A DNA stretch of 64,000 nucleotides from Ohtaekwangia koreensis (GCF_900167975.1 NZ_FUZU01000002.1:7501-71500), one strand, 5' to 3'. Shown: positions 18,440-27,815, counted from the stretch's first letter. The notes: a model not told the origin generated them from the letters alone. A program made the numbers and translations.

Positions 18440-19354
18440 ATGAAACTATATTTCTTAATATTCATTTACAGCCTTTGTGCTATACAGGCACAGGCCCAAG
18501 GGGACGCTGAAAAAATCTACGTCAGTCATGACCAGGGCGACTCCTGGAAACCAATCCACACCGGGCTTCCGGAAGATGTAGTGATCAATAACTGGACAAT
18601 GCATCGCGATGCTGTTGTAATTGCCACCGATGCGCACGGCATATTTATATCTGATGATAAATTTAAAACCTGGCATGCTGCCAACTTTGGATTACCACAA
18701 CACGTAAAGATCGATGCCCTTATTTCATTTGATAATATAATCCTGGCAGGAACTTCTCAAAACGGTATATATATGTCTTACAATGACGGTGACTCCTGGC
18801 AGACATGCAATATTGGGTTAAAGAACATGACGGTGCGATGCTTCTATATCTATAACAACACACTTTTTGCAGGAACAAATGATGGGATATATTACTCATA
18901 CGACAAAGGTCGTTCGTGGACAGCATCTATGCGTAGCGTTCAAATAAATGCTTTTACGGCTTTGAATAAAACGCTGTTTGCAGCCACCCGACTTGGTGCT
19001 TACCGATCGGATGACAATGGAAGAAGCTGGAATGCCAGCGGGAGCAACGGAGCCATGGCATCCATTGGGGTAGATGGCGACAATCTGGTTGCTATACTAT
19101 ATCAAGGACAATCCTTTGTGTCCACTGATCGTGGCGCTGTTTGGCTTGATACAAAGTCATTTTTTTACCAGTATACTTTTCGCCTTACACCTACCAGCAC
19201 AAAACAGCTAATATCCAATTGGAGAAGAACCCTGAGACTCCCATACTATCAACAACTCACCGGCCCGCAAGGCTTACCGAATGTTCCTTTTAATTTGCTA
19301 CTGGATACACCGTATGGTATACTAACTGCTTCCAGCAAACGAGATGGTTGTTGA
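18440..19354 (+). CDS. Secreted Asp-box (BNR) beta-propeller protein
   Basis: 304 residues with a signal peptide (FLIFIYSLCAIQAQAQ) and at least six Asp-box repeats of the form SxDxGxxW: SHDQGDSW, SDDKFKTW, SYNDGDSW, SYDKGRSW, SDDNGRSW and STDRGAVW. This predicts a beta-propeller like those in sialidases and YCF48/photosystem-stability proteins. No sialidase arginine triad or FRIP motif is visible, so catalysis is not supported; a binding or scaffold role is as likely. It starts eight bases after the YceI stop. The final 40 residues do not fit the repeat. Confidence 0.82.
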   Translation: MKLYFLIFIYSLCAIQAQAQGDAEKIYVSHDQGDSWKPIHTGLPEDVVINNWTMHRDAVVIATDAHGIFISDDKFKTWHAANFGLPQHVKIDALISFDNIILAGTSQNGIYMSYNDGDSWQTCNIGLKNMTVRCFYIYNNTLFAGTNDGIYYSYDKGRSWTASMRSVQINAFTALNKTLFAATRLGAYRSDDNGRSWNASGSNGAMASIGVDGDNLVAILYQGQSFVSTDRGAVWLDTKSFFYQYTFRLTPTSTKQLISNWRRTLRLPYYQQLTGPQGLPNVPFNLLLDTPYGILTASSKRDGC

Positions 19355-19381
19355 CGATATATGTATTATTAGCCACTAAAT

Positions 19382-19413
19382 AAAAAAAACCGGAGCACTT
19401 TCGCGCCCCGGTT
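19382..19413 (-). terminator. Terminator after the 253-residue lipoprotein gene
   Basis: AACCGG (19387-19392) pairs with CCGGTT (19407-19412), with more G-C pairing possible inside. The minus-strand transcript then runs into eight Ts (rc of 19382-19389). On the plus strand the tract after the stem is weak (TTTCTC), so it mainly serves the lipoprotein gene but may also stop the YceI/propeller transcript. Confidence 0.75.
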
Positions 19414-19443
19414 TCTCTACCTAACCTACCTGTGACCAGAGAT

Positions 19444-20205
19444 TTACTCTATTTTTTTTACTATATCACCGCTCCTGAGGTTGAGTGAGAAATTATCATC
19501 ACCAACTTTCAAATCAGCAGTGTCTTCACCCTGAAACGTAACTGTACCTTCGTAGGTATAATCACCTTTTGCAGGAACGGTTCCTGTCAGTGTATACGTA
19601 GCTGTGCCACTTATTATTTTATGTGTCTGCTTGTCTATTACAACGTCAGCCAAGTCAATTTCTATACTGCTGCTCCCGGATTTTTTATCACCTTCTTTTT
19701 GCTCGAAAGAACCACTGCGTTTGTAGAAACCTTCCAGTAGAAAATTCTCAACAGATTCTTCAAGACCAATAAGATCGAGTTCGGATGTACCAGAATGTTC
19801 AGTGGACAATTTTGGCCCGCTAAAATCACCGCTATAGCTTAAGTCAACCGAAACGCTAGACGGCTTTTCTTCATCATTACAATTGAGTTGAAATTTATAG
19901 CTGAAGTCATAACTCCAGGTAATACTTCCTCCATCAGGGCTCTCACCAGACAGATCTATATTTTTAGAAGCACCACATGCGGCCACACGGCCGTTGGCGT
20001 TGTCTTCCAAAAGATCTTCCGATGTACCTGCTGATTCCGTAGAAACAAAGTTTACACCGGATGTATTCGATGAAAATGAAGAAGAAACAATTACTGCTGC
20101 TTCATCGGAAGTAATGGAGTTATTCGGTTTATCATCATCATCGTTGTTACAGGCTGTAAACCCAATGATCAATGATAGAAATAACCATGCATTCGTTTTT
20201 CTCAT
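19444..20205 (-). CDS. Putative lipoprotein of unknown function
   Basis: I do not recognise this protein. From the ATG at 20205 it has a lipoprotein signal (AWLFLSLIIGFTAC, Cys19) followed by NNDDDDKPNN, an Asp-rich tail like those that often follow the lipidated Cys in Bacteroidota surface or outer-membrane lipoproteins. The remaining 230 residues are Ser/Gly/Thr-rich and alternate in a beta-strand pattern (SGTATYTLTGTVPAKGDYTYEGTVTF region), with a lone Cys near residue 79. No enzyme motif is visible. Single-gene unit with its own terminator. Confidence 0.75.
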   Translation of the reverse strand: MRKTNAWLFLSLIIGFTACNNDDDDKPNNSITSDEAAVIVSSSFSSNTSGVNFVSTESAGTSEDLLEDNANGRVAACGASKNIDLSGESPDGGSITWSYDFSYKFQLNCNDEEKPSSVSVDLSYSGDFSGPKLSTEHSGTSELDLIGLEESVENFLLEGFYKRSGSFEQKEGDKKSGSSSIEIDLADVVIDKQTHKIISGTATYTLTGTVPAKGDYTYEGTVTFQGEDTADLKVGDDNFSLNLRSGDIVKKIE

Positions 20206-20388
20206 AAGCGAAAGTTTAGTTTTGCTATTTGACGGATACAACGGTGCAAGGTTCGCGTTTCTGCAGGAAGCGACTATGAAGAGCCTATATCTTCAATAAA
20301 ACTATGATTTAAAGGGATGACTGGAACAATAAAATTATGCACAATTTTTATTCACAAATCCACAATGTGGATTTAAGACATCAATTCG

Positions 20389-21105
20389 CTAAGGCATGTT
20401 TTTTGGATCTATAAATCTGTTGAGATTATCCTTATAGTGTTCACTGATCGGGATCTGTACTTTCAAAAGACTTATTCTTCCTTTGCGTATAGATGCTATT
20501 TTATTAAGCGATACTATAAATGATTTATGAACGCGCACAAATTGATCGACTGGTAATTTTTCCTCCAGTGATTTCATACTCATGCGTGTGATCACCGGGC
20601 GTTGTGCTGAAAGAAGAAAGATCTTCACATAATCTTTTAGACCTTCTATATAGGCTATATCACTAAAATCAATCCGCACTAAATTATACTCTGAATTCAC
20701 AAACAGATATGTAGCCTGGCTGGGCTGAACTGCTACGGGAACTTTCAGTGCATTGAATTTATCATGGGCCTTGTTCACTGCTTTTAAAAAGCGCTCGAAT
20801 GAGACAGGCTTCAAAAGATAGTCTACAACATCCAGGTTATAGCCTTCCATGGCATACTTCTCGTATGCTGTTATAAAAATTACAAGCGGTGGATTTTTAG
20901 AAAGACCTTGTAAGAATTGTATACCGGTTATCCCGGGCATCTGTATATCGAGGAAGATAAGGTCTACATTTTGAGTCTGCAGAAAATTATTTGCCTCCAA
21001 CGCATTGGAGCATTTCTTCACCAACTTCAAAAAAGAAATCTTCTTGATGTTATCCTCCAGTAAGTCGAGCGCGAGCGGCTCATCATCAACAGCAACACAT
21101 GTCAT
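20389..21105 (-). CDS. LytTR-family response regulator
   Basis: Cytoplasmic regulator, 238 residues: receiver domain (AVDDEPLALDLLEDN, phospho-acceptor Asp53 in LIFLDIQMPGITG, Thr/Lys switch FITAYEKYA and YLLKPVSFERF) and a C-terminal LytTR DNA-binding domain (LVRIDFSDIAYIEGLKDYVK, FVRVHKSFIVSLNKI). This is the standard partner for a LytS-type kinase, encoded two bases upstream. Such pairs in Bacteroidota control varied processes; no target is indicated here. Confidence 0.94.
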   Translation of the reverse strand: MTCVAVDDEPLALDLLEDNIKKISFLKLVKKCSNALEANNFLQTQNVDLIFLDIQMPGITGIQFLQGLSKNPPLVIFITAYEKYAMEGYNLDVVDYLLKPVSFERFLKAVNKAHDKFNALKVPVAVQPSQATYLFVNSEYNLVRIDFSDIAYIEGLKDYVKIFLLSAQRPVITRMSMKSLEEKLPVDQFVRVHKSFIVSLNKIASIRKGRISLLKVQIPISEHYKDNLNRFIDPKNMP

Positions 21106-21107
21106 AA

Positions 21108-22226
21108 TTATTCAGGGATAATTTTCAGTTCAGTGATAAACCAGTTATCATCAGTCTTATATATCTCCAGTGTATATAAATCCTTGTATAACAAATCGAG
21201 CCTTCTTCGAACATTCTGCAATCCGATGCCGGAGCTTTCATCCTTTACCTCATTGCTGGAAGGATTAAAGCGATTACGCACCGTAAAACTGATGCGATAA
21301 GCTGTTGCTTCCAGTAATATAATAATAACGGGCTCATGGATCAATCCTACTCCATGCTTGAATGCATTTTCAACAAACGGAACGAGGAGCATAGGCTCTA
21401 TAACGGTTTCCTTTCGCTCTATATCTACATGAAAGTGCATGTTGATGGTTGAACCAAACCGAAGTTTCTGCAACTCTATATAATTACTTAAATATTCTGC
21501 TTCCTGTTCTAATGTAACCTTCTTCTCGGTGTGATATAAAGAATATCGCATCAATTGAGACAGTTGTATAATAGCAGATTCCACCTGGTCAGATTTCTTG
21601 CGTGCAAGTGAAGCGAGGCTGTTCAACACGTTAAACATGAAGTGTGGACTTACCTGTGATCGCAGAAATGAAAGTTCGGACTTCAGTTTTTCATTCTCTT
21701 GTTCTTTCAGGGCGGCTTCAAAAGAGGAACGATCTTGCATAATACGCAGCGCAAGACTCAATCCAAATACCATTAAGAAATTAGGGACACCCACAAAAAG
21801 CGGTGGTCCAAACGGTCGGCCCATATCGCCTGCTGGTATAAAGTATAAACGAATAGCATACCCTGCGAACAAGTATATACTAAATGCAAGCACTACTATA
21901 AATGTATACGGCCACCAACTTTTTTTCGAAAGAATCCGTGGCACGAATATGAACATGTTGAGGTAAAAGAAAATTGCCAGTAACACATTGGTGGCAAAGG
22001 CTTCGATGCGAAACCACATGGGGTCAAACGGAATGGTTTGGATCATGTGTTCCGGCGGTGCCGGGCCGGCTCCACCTCCAGATGGAGGCATTCGTTCTGC
22101 AAAGCGTGCATTGCCTCTTGAAATAAATCTGAAAGGCATCATGAACAACAACGCCCAGCCAAACACGTGTAGTGCTATAATAAGTATTTTATTGACAACT
22201 CTTTTTTTCACGTGCTCCTGAGCCAA
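21108..22226 (-). CDS. LytS-type sensor histidine kinase
   Basis: Inner-membrane kinase of 372 residues. About four hydrophobic segments (11-32, 73-96, 104-130, 148-163) are separated by a Gly/Pro-rich loop (MPPSGGGAGPAPPE). They are followed by a coiled linker and the His_kinase domain with FLRSQVSPHFMFNVLNSLA (His195 presumed phospho-acceptor) and an ATPase end with PMLLVPFVENAFKHG and GIGLQNVRRRL. The regulator gene is two bases downstream. Its start overlaps the end of a small upstream reading frame by 19 bases, suggesting coupled translation. Confidence 0.93.
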   Translation of the reverse strand: MAQEHVKKRVVNKILIIALHVFGWALLFMMPFRFISRGNARFAERMPPSGGGAGPAPPEHMIQTIPFDPMWFRIEAFATNVLLAIFFYLNMFIFVPRILSKKSWWPYTFIVVLAFSIYLFAGYAIRLYFIPAGDMGRPFGPPLFVGVPNFLMVFGLSLALRIMQDRSSFEAALKEQENEKLKSELSFLRSQVSPHFMFNVLNSLASLARKKSDQVESAIIQLSQLMRYSLYHTEKKVTLEQEAEYLSNYIELQKLRFGSTINMHFHVDIERKETVIEPMLLVPFVENAFKHGVGLIHEPVIIILLEATAYRISFTVRNRFNPSSNEVKDESSGIGLQNVRRRLDLLYKDLYTLEIYKTDDNWFITELKIIPE

Positions 22227-22432
22227 ACGACATCCTGTTCAGATGAAAGCTCACTCCATTTTTTAAATATCTTTCTTTTTAATGTTTTGTCAAACACAAA
22301 GGCTTCTGCAAAATGCAGAAAGCCTTCGGTACTTGCTATGGTTTGGGCTCCATCGAATTTACTATATATCATCCGCACGTGTACAGGTAGATATTGCCGT
22401 TCAGTTAAGTCTATCGTTTTCATCTTCACCAT
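22208..22432 (-). CDS. Small hypothetical protein upstream of the LytS-type kinase
   Basis: I do not recognise this 74-residue frame, but its content looks like a gene: even amino-acid composition, few rare codons, and a plausible globular pattern (YLPVHVRMIYSKFDGAQ, EAFVFDKTLKRKIFKKW). It is soluble, with no membrane segment. It starts at ATG 22432 or 22423 and overlaps the kinase start by 19 bases in another frame, the arrangement expected for the first gene of a three-gene operon. It could still be a chance frame; a conserved homologue upstream of the same kinase in relatives would settle it. Confidence 0.5.
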   Translation of the reverse strand: MVKMKTIDLTERQYLPVHVRMIYSKFDGAQTIASTEGFLHFAEAFVFDKTLKRKIFKKWSELSSEQDVVWLRST

Positions 22433-22490
22433 TCAACTTCTAACTCCAGCACTTAACTGAACGACCTTATCCCTACAGCCTGCAGGTTAA

Positions 22491-23525
22491 TTAATACGTC
22501 TCATCGTATTCTTCCAATGGCTTGAACTCCCAGATATCGTCATAACGACTTGTTCCGTTTTGTCCGGTGCCTACAAAAATTCTATCACTCAATACATATC
22601 CAACGGCAAGGCTTCGTGCGGATCCCTCATATCCTGTGCGATCATCCCAATCAAATGTCGTGGCATCAAATACGTATACCGTTTTAACTGCTGCACCTGT
22701 TGATGCTACTCCTCCGATAATATAGACTTTCGTTCCTACAGTCACTGCCGTTGCATCGTATCGATACATAGCCAATTTGAATTCATCATAATCAGATTCA
22801 TCATCATCCGGTGTACGCTTTGTCCAGGTTGGATTACTACCATCGGTACCGGGTACAAACTCCCAGAAGTCAAGATTGAATAAACCGTTATCACGACCTG
22901 TACCTATATATGCTTTTCCATCTACTACAAATGCTAATCCTGATTCTATTTTGTCACCGGGGTAACTTACTATCTCCGACCAGGTGTTGGTTGAAGGATC
23001 GTATTGCCAGAAGTCACTGTTTGTGTTATCACCATCATAACCGGTACCTACATATCCTTTTGAACCGATAGCAAAAGCTATAGCGTTATAGCGTGCAGAA
23101 CCACCGAAGAGGCCGAGGGAATCCCAGGCGTTAGTAGCCGGATCGTATTCCCAAAAGTCTCTGAGTTCTTCTGTGTCTTCATCACGATTATACCCGAGCC
23201 CTACATATCCTTTACCATTTACACTAAAGGCAACAGCACGCTCACGCGCTTTGCCCGGGAATGGCGCCATCGACTCCCAGTAACCGTTGTTGATATCGAA
23301 ACCATATACATCAGACCAATAATCATCGCCATCATAACCAAGTCCGACAAATACTTTTGTGCCGATGGTGAAAGAAAATGCACCGGAACGTTTCACACCT
23401 TTAAAAGGCGTAACCTTTGTCCAGTTACCAAGTGTATCATCATCGTCATCATCAGACGAGCAGGCATTAAGCATCACTAATCCTGATAGCACAAAAAGCA
23501 TTGCTGCTAATTTTATCTGTTTCAT
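22491..23525 (-). CDS. Kelch-repeat lipoprotein
   Basis: Exported lipoprotein of 344 residues. Signal and lipobox LSGLVMLNAC (Cys22), then SSDDDDDDT, an acidic export tail. The mature part is at least six kelch-type repeats with motifs such as KGYVGLGY, DFWEYDPATNAWDSLG, KAYIGTGRDNG and KVYIIGG, forming a beta-propeller of the galactose-oxidase/kelch class. No copper ligands or thioether Cys are visible, so it is more likely a binding protein than an oxidase. It follows the DUF4270 gene by two bases, a pairing I know from other Bacteroidota. Role unknown. Confidence 0.88.
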   Translation of the reverse strand: MKQIKLAAMLFVLSGLVMLNACSSDDDDDDTLGNWTKVTPFKGVKRSGAFSFTIGTKVFVGLGYDGDDYWSDVYGFDINNGYWESMAPFPGKARERAVAFSVNGKGYVGLGYNRDEDTEELRDFWEYDPATNAWDSLGLFGGSARYNAIAFAIGSKGYVGTGYDGDNTNSDFWQYDPSTNTWSEIVSYPGDKIESGLAFVVDGKAYIGTGRDNGLFNLDFWEFVPGTDGSNPTWTKRTPDDDESDYDEFKLAMYRYDATAVTVGTKVYIIGGVASTGAAVKTVYVFDATTFDWDDRTGYEGSARSLAVGYVLSDRIFVGTGQNGTSRYDDIWEFKPLEEYDETY

Positions 23526-23527
23526 TC

Positions 23528-24811
23528 TTAATTATTATTTACAGTGACAAAATAAATTCTCAAGCGTGTTTTATAGTCGACACCATTATTGCCGGCATAG
23601 ATACGATCTACCGATACCGGAAAATTTTCAGAGAGCGAGAAGACCAATCCATTCTCGTTGAATTCAGCCAGTTCCATTTGCTCTTTTACAAAAGATGTTA
23701 CATCAAGAGTATAGCGTGTATAGCGATCGAGGTCTGTGTCGTTGAGCAGCGTGGCACTGGTGCCGTACTGGGCATAGAAGTTATTTTTCTCATCCGCTTT
23801 ATATACCACAAACGAAGAGGGTATAGGCTCGACATTACTATATGAATTACGGATCGGGTAAATATCGAGTATAGCTTGAGTGGGATAGAAATTTTCGATC
23901 TGCTTCAACTCACGCAGGTACGGCATATCTATACGCAATAACAATCCGGCACCGGCCTGCAGATACGCTTGCTCGTCTGTTTCATCAGAACTCAAGCGTT
24001 CATCGGTATCTTTAAGTGTTGTTAATTTTGTATTCTGGACATTGGTGTGAATATTCGTCTGCACTATATTTGAAGACGAAGCTGCGAATGATATATACTT
24101 ATCGGTAATAGGAGTCGTGCTCTTATCTTTATAGTAAACGCGAAGTTCGGGTGTTATCGCAAAACCGAGCAAGCAAGTAGAGCTGCTGGTATCCGGCAAT
24201 ATAGCAAGGCCTTTAAAGTAGCGCAGAAATTCTGTTGAACTGCTCAACTGGTCGCTGCCACTGGTAAGTTTTTCGAAGAGTTCTTTTCCAAGATCATCTG
24301 AAAGAATAATTTCCAGAGAATCTGAGCGATTCGGTTTCGGAAGAAATGTAAGAGAGCCTAAAGGGTTTTCATCAATGGCGAATGTTCGGTCGCTATATAA
24401 TGTGCCATCATCATCCAATTCCATATCTTCCTTTACATAGTGTGCGCGCAGCGTTACATTGGCAGTAGTATCATAATAGAAGTAATGATCATACTTTAAT
24501 ACGATCGCTATATAGTCGTAGGATACATCTTCATATTGCAGGTCTGCACCAGACGGAGGAACCACCTGAAAGTACGATGATGCGGTAATGCGACCGAGTT
24601 TTTCATCTACATGCGAGCCCAATAACATGCGGGCACCAACATTTGTAGTCAGGTCCTCGATCCGGATTGTTGAAAGCTTAACAGAAGAAGAATCAATGTA
24701 TGAAAAATCCAGTGCGCCTTCGTTGAAGAAATCTGTACCAATCTCCGAAGAATCAACACCACACGATGTCATCATTAAAATTACTACGACTACAAACCAA
24801 AATTGCTTCAT
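23528..24811 (-). CDS. DUF4270 family lipoprotein
   Basis: 427-residue exported lipoprotein. The start at ATG 24811 gives the signal FWFVVVVILMMTSC (Cys17 as lipid anchor). The mature protein opens with the family's SSEIGTDFF and continues with long beta-rich stretches (YDYIAIVLKYDHYFYYD, RLRIYFVTVN at the end). DUF4270 proteins are widespread in Bacteroidota and have no established function. It is the first gene of a two-gene unit with the kelch lipoprotein. Confidence 0.88.
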   Translation of the reverse strand: MKQFWFVVVVILMMTSCGVDSSEIGTDFFNEGALDFSYIDSSSVKLSTIRIEDLTTNVGARMLLGSHVDEKLGRITASSYFQVVPPSGADLQYEDVSYDYIAIVLKYDHYFYYDTTANVTLRAHYVKEDMELDDDGTLYSDRTFAIDENPLGSLTFLPKPNRSDSLEIILSDDLGKELFEKLTSGSDQLSSSTEFLRYFKGLAILPDTSSSTCLLGFAITPELRVYYKDKSTTPITDKYISFAASSSNIVQTNIHTNVQNTKLTTLKDTDERLSSDETDEQAYLQAGAGLLLRIDMPYLRELKQIENFYPTQAILDIYPIRNSYSNVEPIPSSFVVYKADEKNNFYAQYGTSATLLNDTDLDRYTRYTLDVTSFVKEQMELAEFNENGLVFSLSENFPVSVDRIYAGNNGVDYKTRLRIYFVTVNNN

Positions 24812-25122
24812 GGAAAAACATCTCCGTGACAAAAGAACCTGGTTCGTATTGCTTCATGAAATGAATGAGACAACCTCGCTCAATTCAGCTACCAAAACCA
24901 ATACGGGCACCACCGAACGTATAGGCTATGGGTTGGCGACATTCTAAAAACCATCGCCAAATGCTTTTTTACGCTGATAATGACGATTACAAGTTATTTC
25001 TCAAATGAACGCGTAAATAGATCGGCACAAAATCAAAGATTGCAGTTGTATTCTGTGGGTTGGTCGCTAATTATTGTCGGACCAAAAAGTGGTGGCGAAG
25101 TTGCAAGACTAAAAAATCTGCA

Positions 25123-26361
25123 ATGCCGAGATTTACACATGTTCTGATCGCAGGGACACTTATACTACTACACTATAGCGCGCAGGCGCAAAATATATTT
25201 AGCTCGCCTTATTCTGTATATGGAATAGGCATGATAAACAACAGAACCTCTTCCATGAACAGAAGTATGGGTGGAGTAGGCATAGGTGTACAGGATGACT
25301 TCAATCTCAACCCACTCAACCCGGCTTCATACGGGGCGATCTCATCACCAATAACACACATCTATGAAGTTGGACTATATGTAGAGTCTAATAAATACCA
25401 GATGAGTACACGGTCGGATTCAAAATCTACCGGAGGATTATCCAATATAAATTACTGGTTTAAATTTTCTCCTTGGTGGTCGGCTTCCGCGGGCCTTGCT
25501 CCGTTTAGTAGTGTCGGTTATAAGATTAACACAACACGGGAATTGGGTGCTGCTTCAAATGTAGACTATACTTATGATGGGAGCGGTAATATCAACCAGC
25601 TTTACCTGGGCAACTCCTTTAACATCGTAAAAAATTTGTCGCTCGGTGTTAACATTTCATATCTATTCGGGAGCATTACAAAAAATGAAACTATAGATTT
25701 ATCGAACCTGTCAAGTGTACTTACCTACGAGAATAAAATTGTAGCACGTAAAATGGACATCGATTTTGGGTTACAGTATAGAATCAAAATAAAAAATCGC
25801 GCGTTGGTATTGGGAGTCGTTGCTGACGATGGCCTTACATTGAGAGGAACTCAGAAGAGCGCATTATATGATCAGAATGCCGATACGCTCACCAATGATA
25901 CCGGTGATAAACTAAAGTATAAACTTCCGGCTTCAGCAGGTTTCGGAATTGGACTCCATTCTAAACGTTCCATCCTTGCTGCCGATTTAAAATTTGAAAA
26001 TTGGAGCAGCGCAAATTTCTCCGACCAGGAGTTAACATTTCAGGATACTTGGAAAGTTGCTGTTGGCTATCTATATAAAGGGAACCCAAACGCAGAAAGT
26101 TATTGGGGCCTTGCCTCACTTCGCACCGGATTTTATGTACAGAACTATCAGCTAAAAATTGATGGAACAAATCTGCCACTGTGGGGAATGTCTGCCGGAG
26201 TTTCATTGCCGGTGTTTGATGGCAAGTCTGCTATCAACTTAACATATTCTTATGATAGACTTGGAACCACTACCAATAATCTGATCAGACAAAATTCTCA
26301 AAAGATTATGATCGATGTGGTGATTCGTGACCTCTGGGGGATCAAACGTAAATTTGATTGA
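25123..26361 (+). CDS. Outer-membrane beta-barrel protein, unknown function
   Basis: 412-residue outer-membrane protein. The ATG at 25123 gives a signal peptide (FTHVLIAGTLILLHYSAQAQ), followed by NIFSSPYSVYGIGMINNRTSSMNRSMGGVGIGV and NPLNPASYGAI, an opening reminiscent of FadL/PorV-like barrels of Bacteroidota. Many amphipathic strands alternate through the body and the C-terminus is strand-like (LIRQNSQKIMIDVVIRDLWGIKRKF). I cannot name a substrate. It is a single gene pointing away from the DUF4270 unit. Confidence 0.75.
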   Translation: MPRFTHVLIAGTLILLHYSAQAQNIFSSPYSVYGIGMINNRTSSMNRSMGGVGIGVQDDFNLNPLNPASYGAISSPITHIYEVGLYVESNKYQMSTRSDSKSTGGLSNINYWFKFSPWWSASAGLAPFSSVGYKINTTRELGAASNVDYTYDGSGNINQLYLGNSFNIVKNLSLGVNISYLFGSITKNETIDLSNLSSVLTYENKIVARKMDIDFGLQYRIKIKNRALVLGVVADDGLTLRGTQKSALYDQNADTLTNDTGDKLKYKLPASAGFGIGLHSKRSILAADLKFENWSSANFSDQELTFQDTWKVAVGYLYKGNPNAESYWGLASLRTGFYVQNYQLKIDGTNLPLWGMSAGVSLPVFDGKSAINLTYSYDRLGTTTNNLIRQNSQKIMIDVVIRDLWGIKRKFD

Positions 26362-26419
26362 TGCATCGATCGCATGCAGCAACTTTGCTTCTGCGAAATA
26401 TACTTTAAACTATACGAAG

Positions 26420-26494
26420 TGGGTAATACAGGGTTCGAACCTGTGACCCCTACCTTGTCGAGGTAGTGCTCTAAACCAGCTGAGCTAATTACCC
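26420..26494 (-). tRNA. tRNA-Val (anticodon GAC), with C33
   Basis: A full cloverleaf reads on the minus strand from 26494: acceptor GGGTAAT/ATTACCC, D-stem GCTC/GAGC, anticodon stem CTACC/GGTAG, five-base variable loop, T-stem ACAGG/CCTGT with loop TTCGAAC, discriminator A. CCA is not encoded. The anticodon loop is TCGACAA, which puts GAC at positions 34-36 (valine) but C, not the nearly invariant U, at position 33. All stems pair perfectly, so the gene looks functional. The assignment to valine rests on this loop register. Confidence 0.9.
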
Positions 26495-26638
26495 GTAAGC
26501 CGGGCGTGAAATTAACAATTCTTTTAATGGATACCAGCATTCCCAAATTACCGGTTACCGGTTTTGTGGGTGATGAATTGGGCAGAAGCATTTATATTAG
26601 AAACTTTATAAACTGTTCTCCTCTTTTGACAAGAGCCT

Positions 26639-27148
26639 ATGAAGTCGCCTGAATATTGGATTACTCAACTTGCACTTCTTCCACATCCGGAAGGTGGGTT
26701 TTATAGAGAAACTTATCGCACAGCAGAATTAATTCCTTCACCCGGATTACCATCGAGGTTTCCTGCTGCGCGAAATTTTTCAACGGCTATTTATTTTTTA
26801 CTTCGATCACACGATCGCTCCCTGTTTCATCGTATTAAATCTGACGAGCTCTGGCATTTTTATGCGGGCGGGCCACTCAACATTTATATATTAACAGACC
26901 TGGGACTCACAACCTATACTTTGGGATCGGACCTGGAGAAAGGTGAATCGCTGCAAGTAGTAGTTCCTGCTAATTGCTGGTTCGGTGCGAAAGTGGTTGA
27001 TGAAAACAGTTATACTCTTTCAGGATGTACCGTTGCTCCTGGCTTCGACTTTGCAGATTTCGAAATGGCAAATCGAAACACTTTACTTAAAACTTTTCCT
27101 GCCTGTAAAAGCATCATAGAATTATTGACAAACGATACTGCGTGCTGA
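26639..27148 (+). CDS. Cupin superfamily protein (DUF985-like)
   Basis: 169-residue cytoplasmic protein of the cupin_5/DUF985 type. Motifs: an opening LALLPHPEGGFYRETYRT, a central FHRIKSDELWHFYAGGPL and VVVPANCWFGAKV, which form the beta-helix barrel with the usual His/Glu cluster. The biochemical role of the family is not established; it is often annotated as a sugar-epimerase-like or metal-binding cupin. The last seven bases overlap the next gene, whose GTG start lies inside the overlap. Confidence 0.9.
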   Translation: MKSPEYWITQLALLPHPEGGFYRETYRTAELIPSPGLPSRFPAARNFSTAIYFLLRSHDRSLFHRIKSDELWHFYAGGPLNIYILTDLGLTTYTLGSDLEKGESLQVVVPANCWFGAKVVDENSYTLSGCTVAPGFDFADFEMANRNTLLKTFPACKSIIELLTNDTAC

Positions 27149-27807
27149 ACCGAATTATTTTTTGTGTGCTGTTTTTAACACTTCTATGCTCTGCAACATT
27201 TGCTCAGCGTCAGCAGGTGTTTACAGGTATATTGGTTGATTCTGCAACCTTCAGTCCACTACCTTTTGTAAGTATCCGCATAAAAAATTCGATGCATGGA
27301 ACTGCTACTGATGTGCAAGGTAAATTTAGCATTACAGCTACTGATCGTGACACACTGATCTTTTCACTAGTGGGATATGAAACGATTATACAACCCCTAT
27401 GGAATTATGAATCGAGCATGATTCGTATGACAGAAAAAGGAATTATGCTGGAAGCCGTCACGATCGAATCAACGCCTTTCAATTATGATGGTATGTTTGA
27501 TGATGAGAATGCCAAACTCGCCCGAAGGAAATTGCCATTTTATTTATCAAAAGGTAAAAAACAAAAAAGAAAACTCACCTGGCTACGTGAAGACAACAAT
27601 CGCGCAAAGACGTATGTAGATATAGTAATCAACAACCCCGATACAAAGTCAGGGCTGATGAAAAAATATTCTCTTTCGGAAGATGAGTACTATAAACTAC
27701 TGGGAGACTTCAATGCCAAAAACTACACGGTGATGTACTATCTTACCGCAGGTGAGCTTATAACGCTCCTCAATAGTTTTTACGAGCAGCATGCGCCAAA
27801 GAAATAA
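27142..27807 (+). CDS. Secreted carboxypeptidase-like regulatory domain protein
   Basis: 221-residue exported protein: signal peptide (IIFCVLFLTLLCSATFAQ), then a CarboxypepD_reg-like domain (QVFTGILVDSATFSPLPFVSIRI to about residue 95, with GTATDVQGKFSI), then a basic C-terminal part of unknown fold. The start is GTG at 27142, overlapping the cupin stop in the string GTGCTGA, so translation is likely coupled. Proteins of this type in Bacteroidota often work at the outer membrane or with gliding/secretion systems, but no specific role can be assigned. Confidence 0.82.
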   Translation: MLNRIIFCVLFLTLLCSATFAQRQQVFTGILVDSATFSPLPFVSIRIKNSMHGTATDVQGKFSITATDRDTLIFSLVGYETIIQPLWNYESSMIRMTEKGIMLEAVTIESTPFNYDGMFDDENAKLARRKLPFYLSKGKKQKRKLTWLREDNNRAKTYVDIVINNPDTKSGLMKKYSLSEDEYYKLLGDFNAKNYTVMYYLTAGELITLLNSFYEQHAPKK

Positions 27808-27815
27808 TTGCTATA

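Noticed and set aside
24833-25122. Possible small gene between the DUF4270 and outer-membrane protein genes
   Set aside because: The only long frame runs on from within the DUF4270 gene on the other strand and has no protein-like features; the region most likely holds the two divergent promoters.
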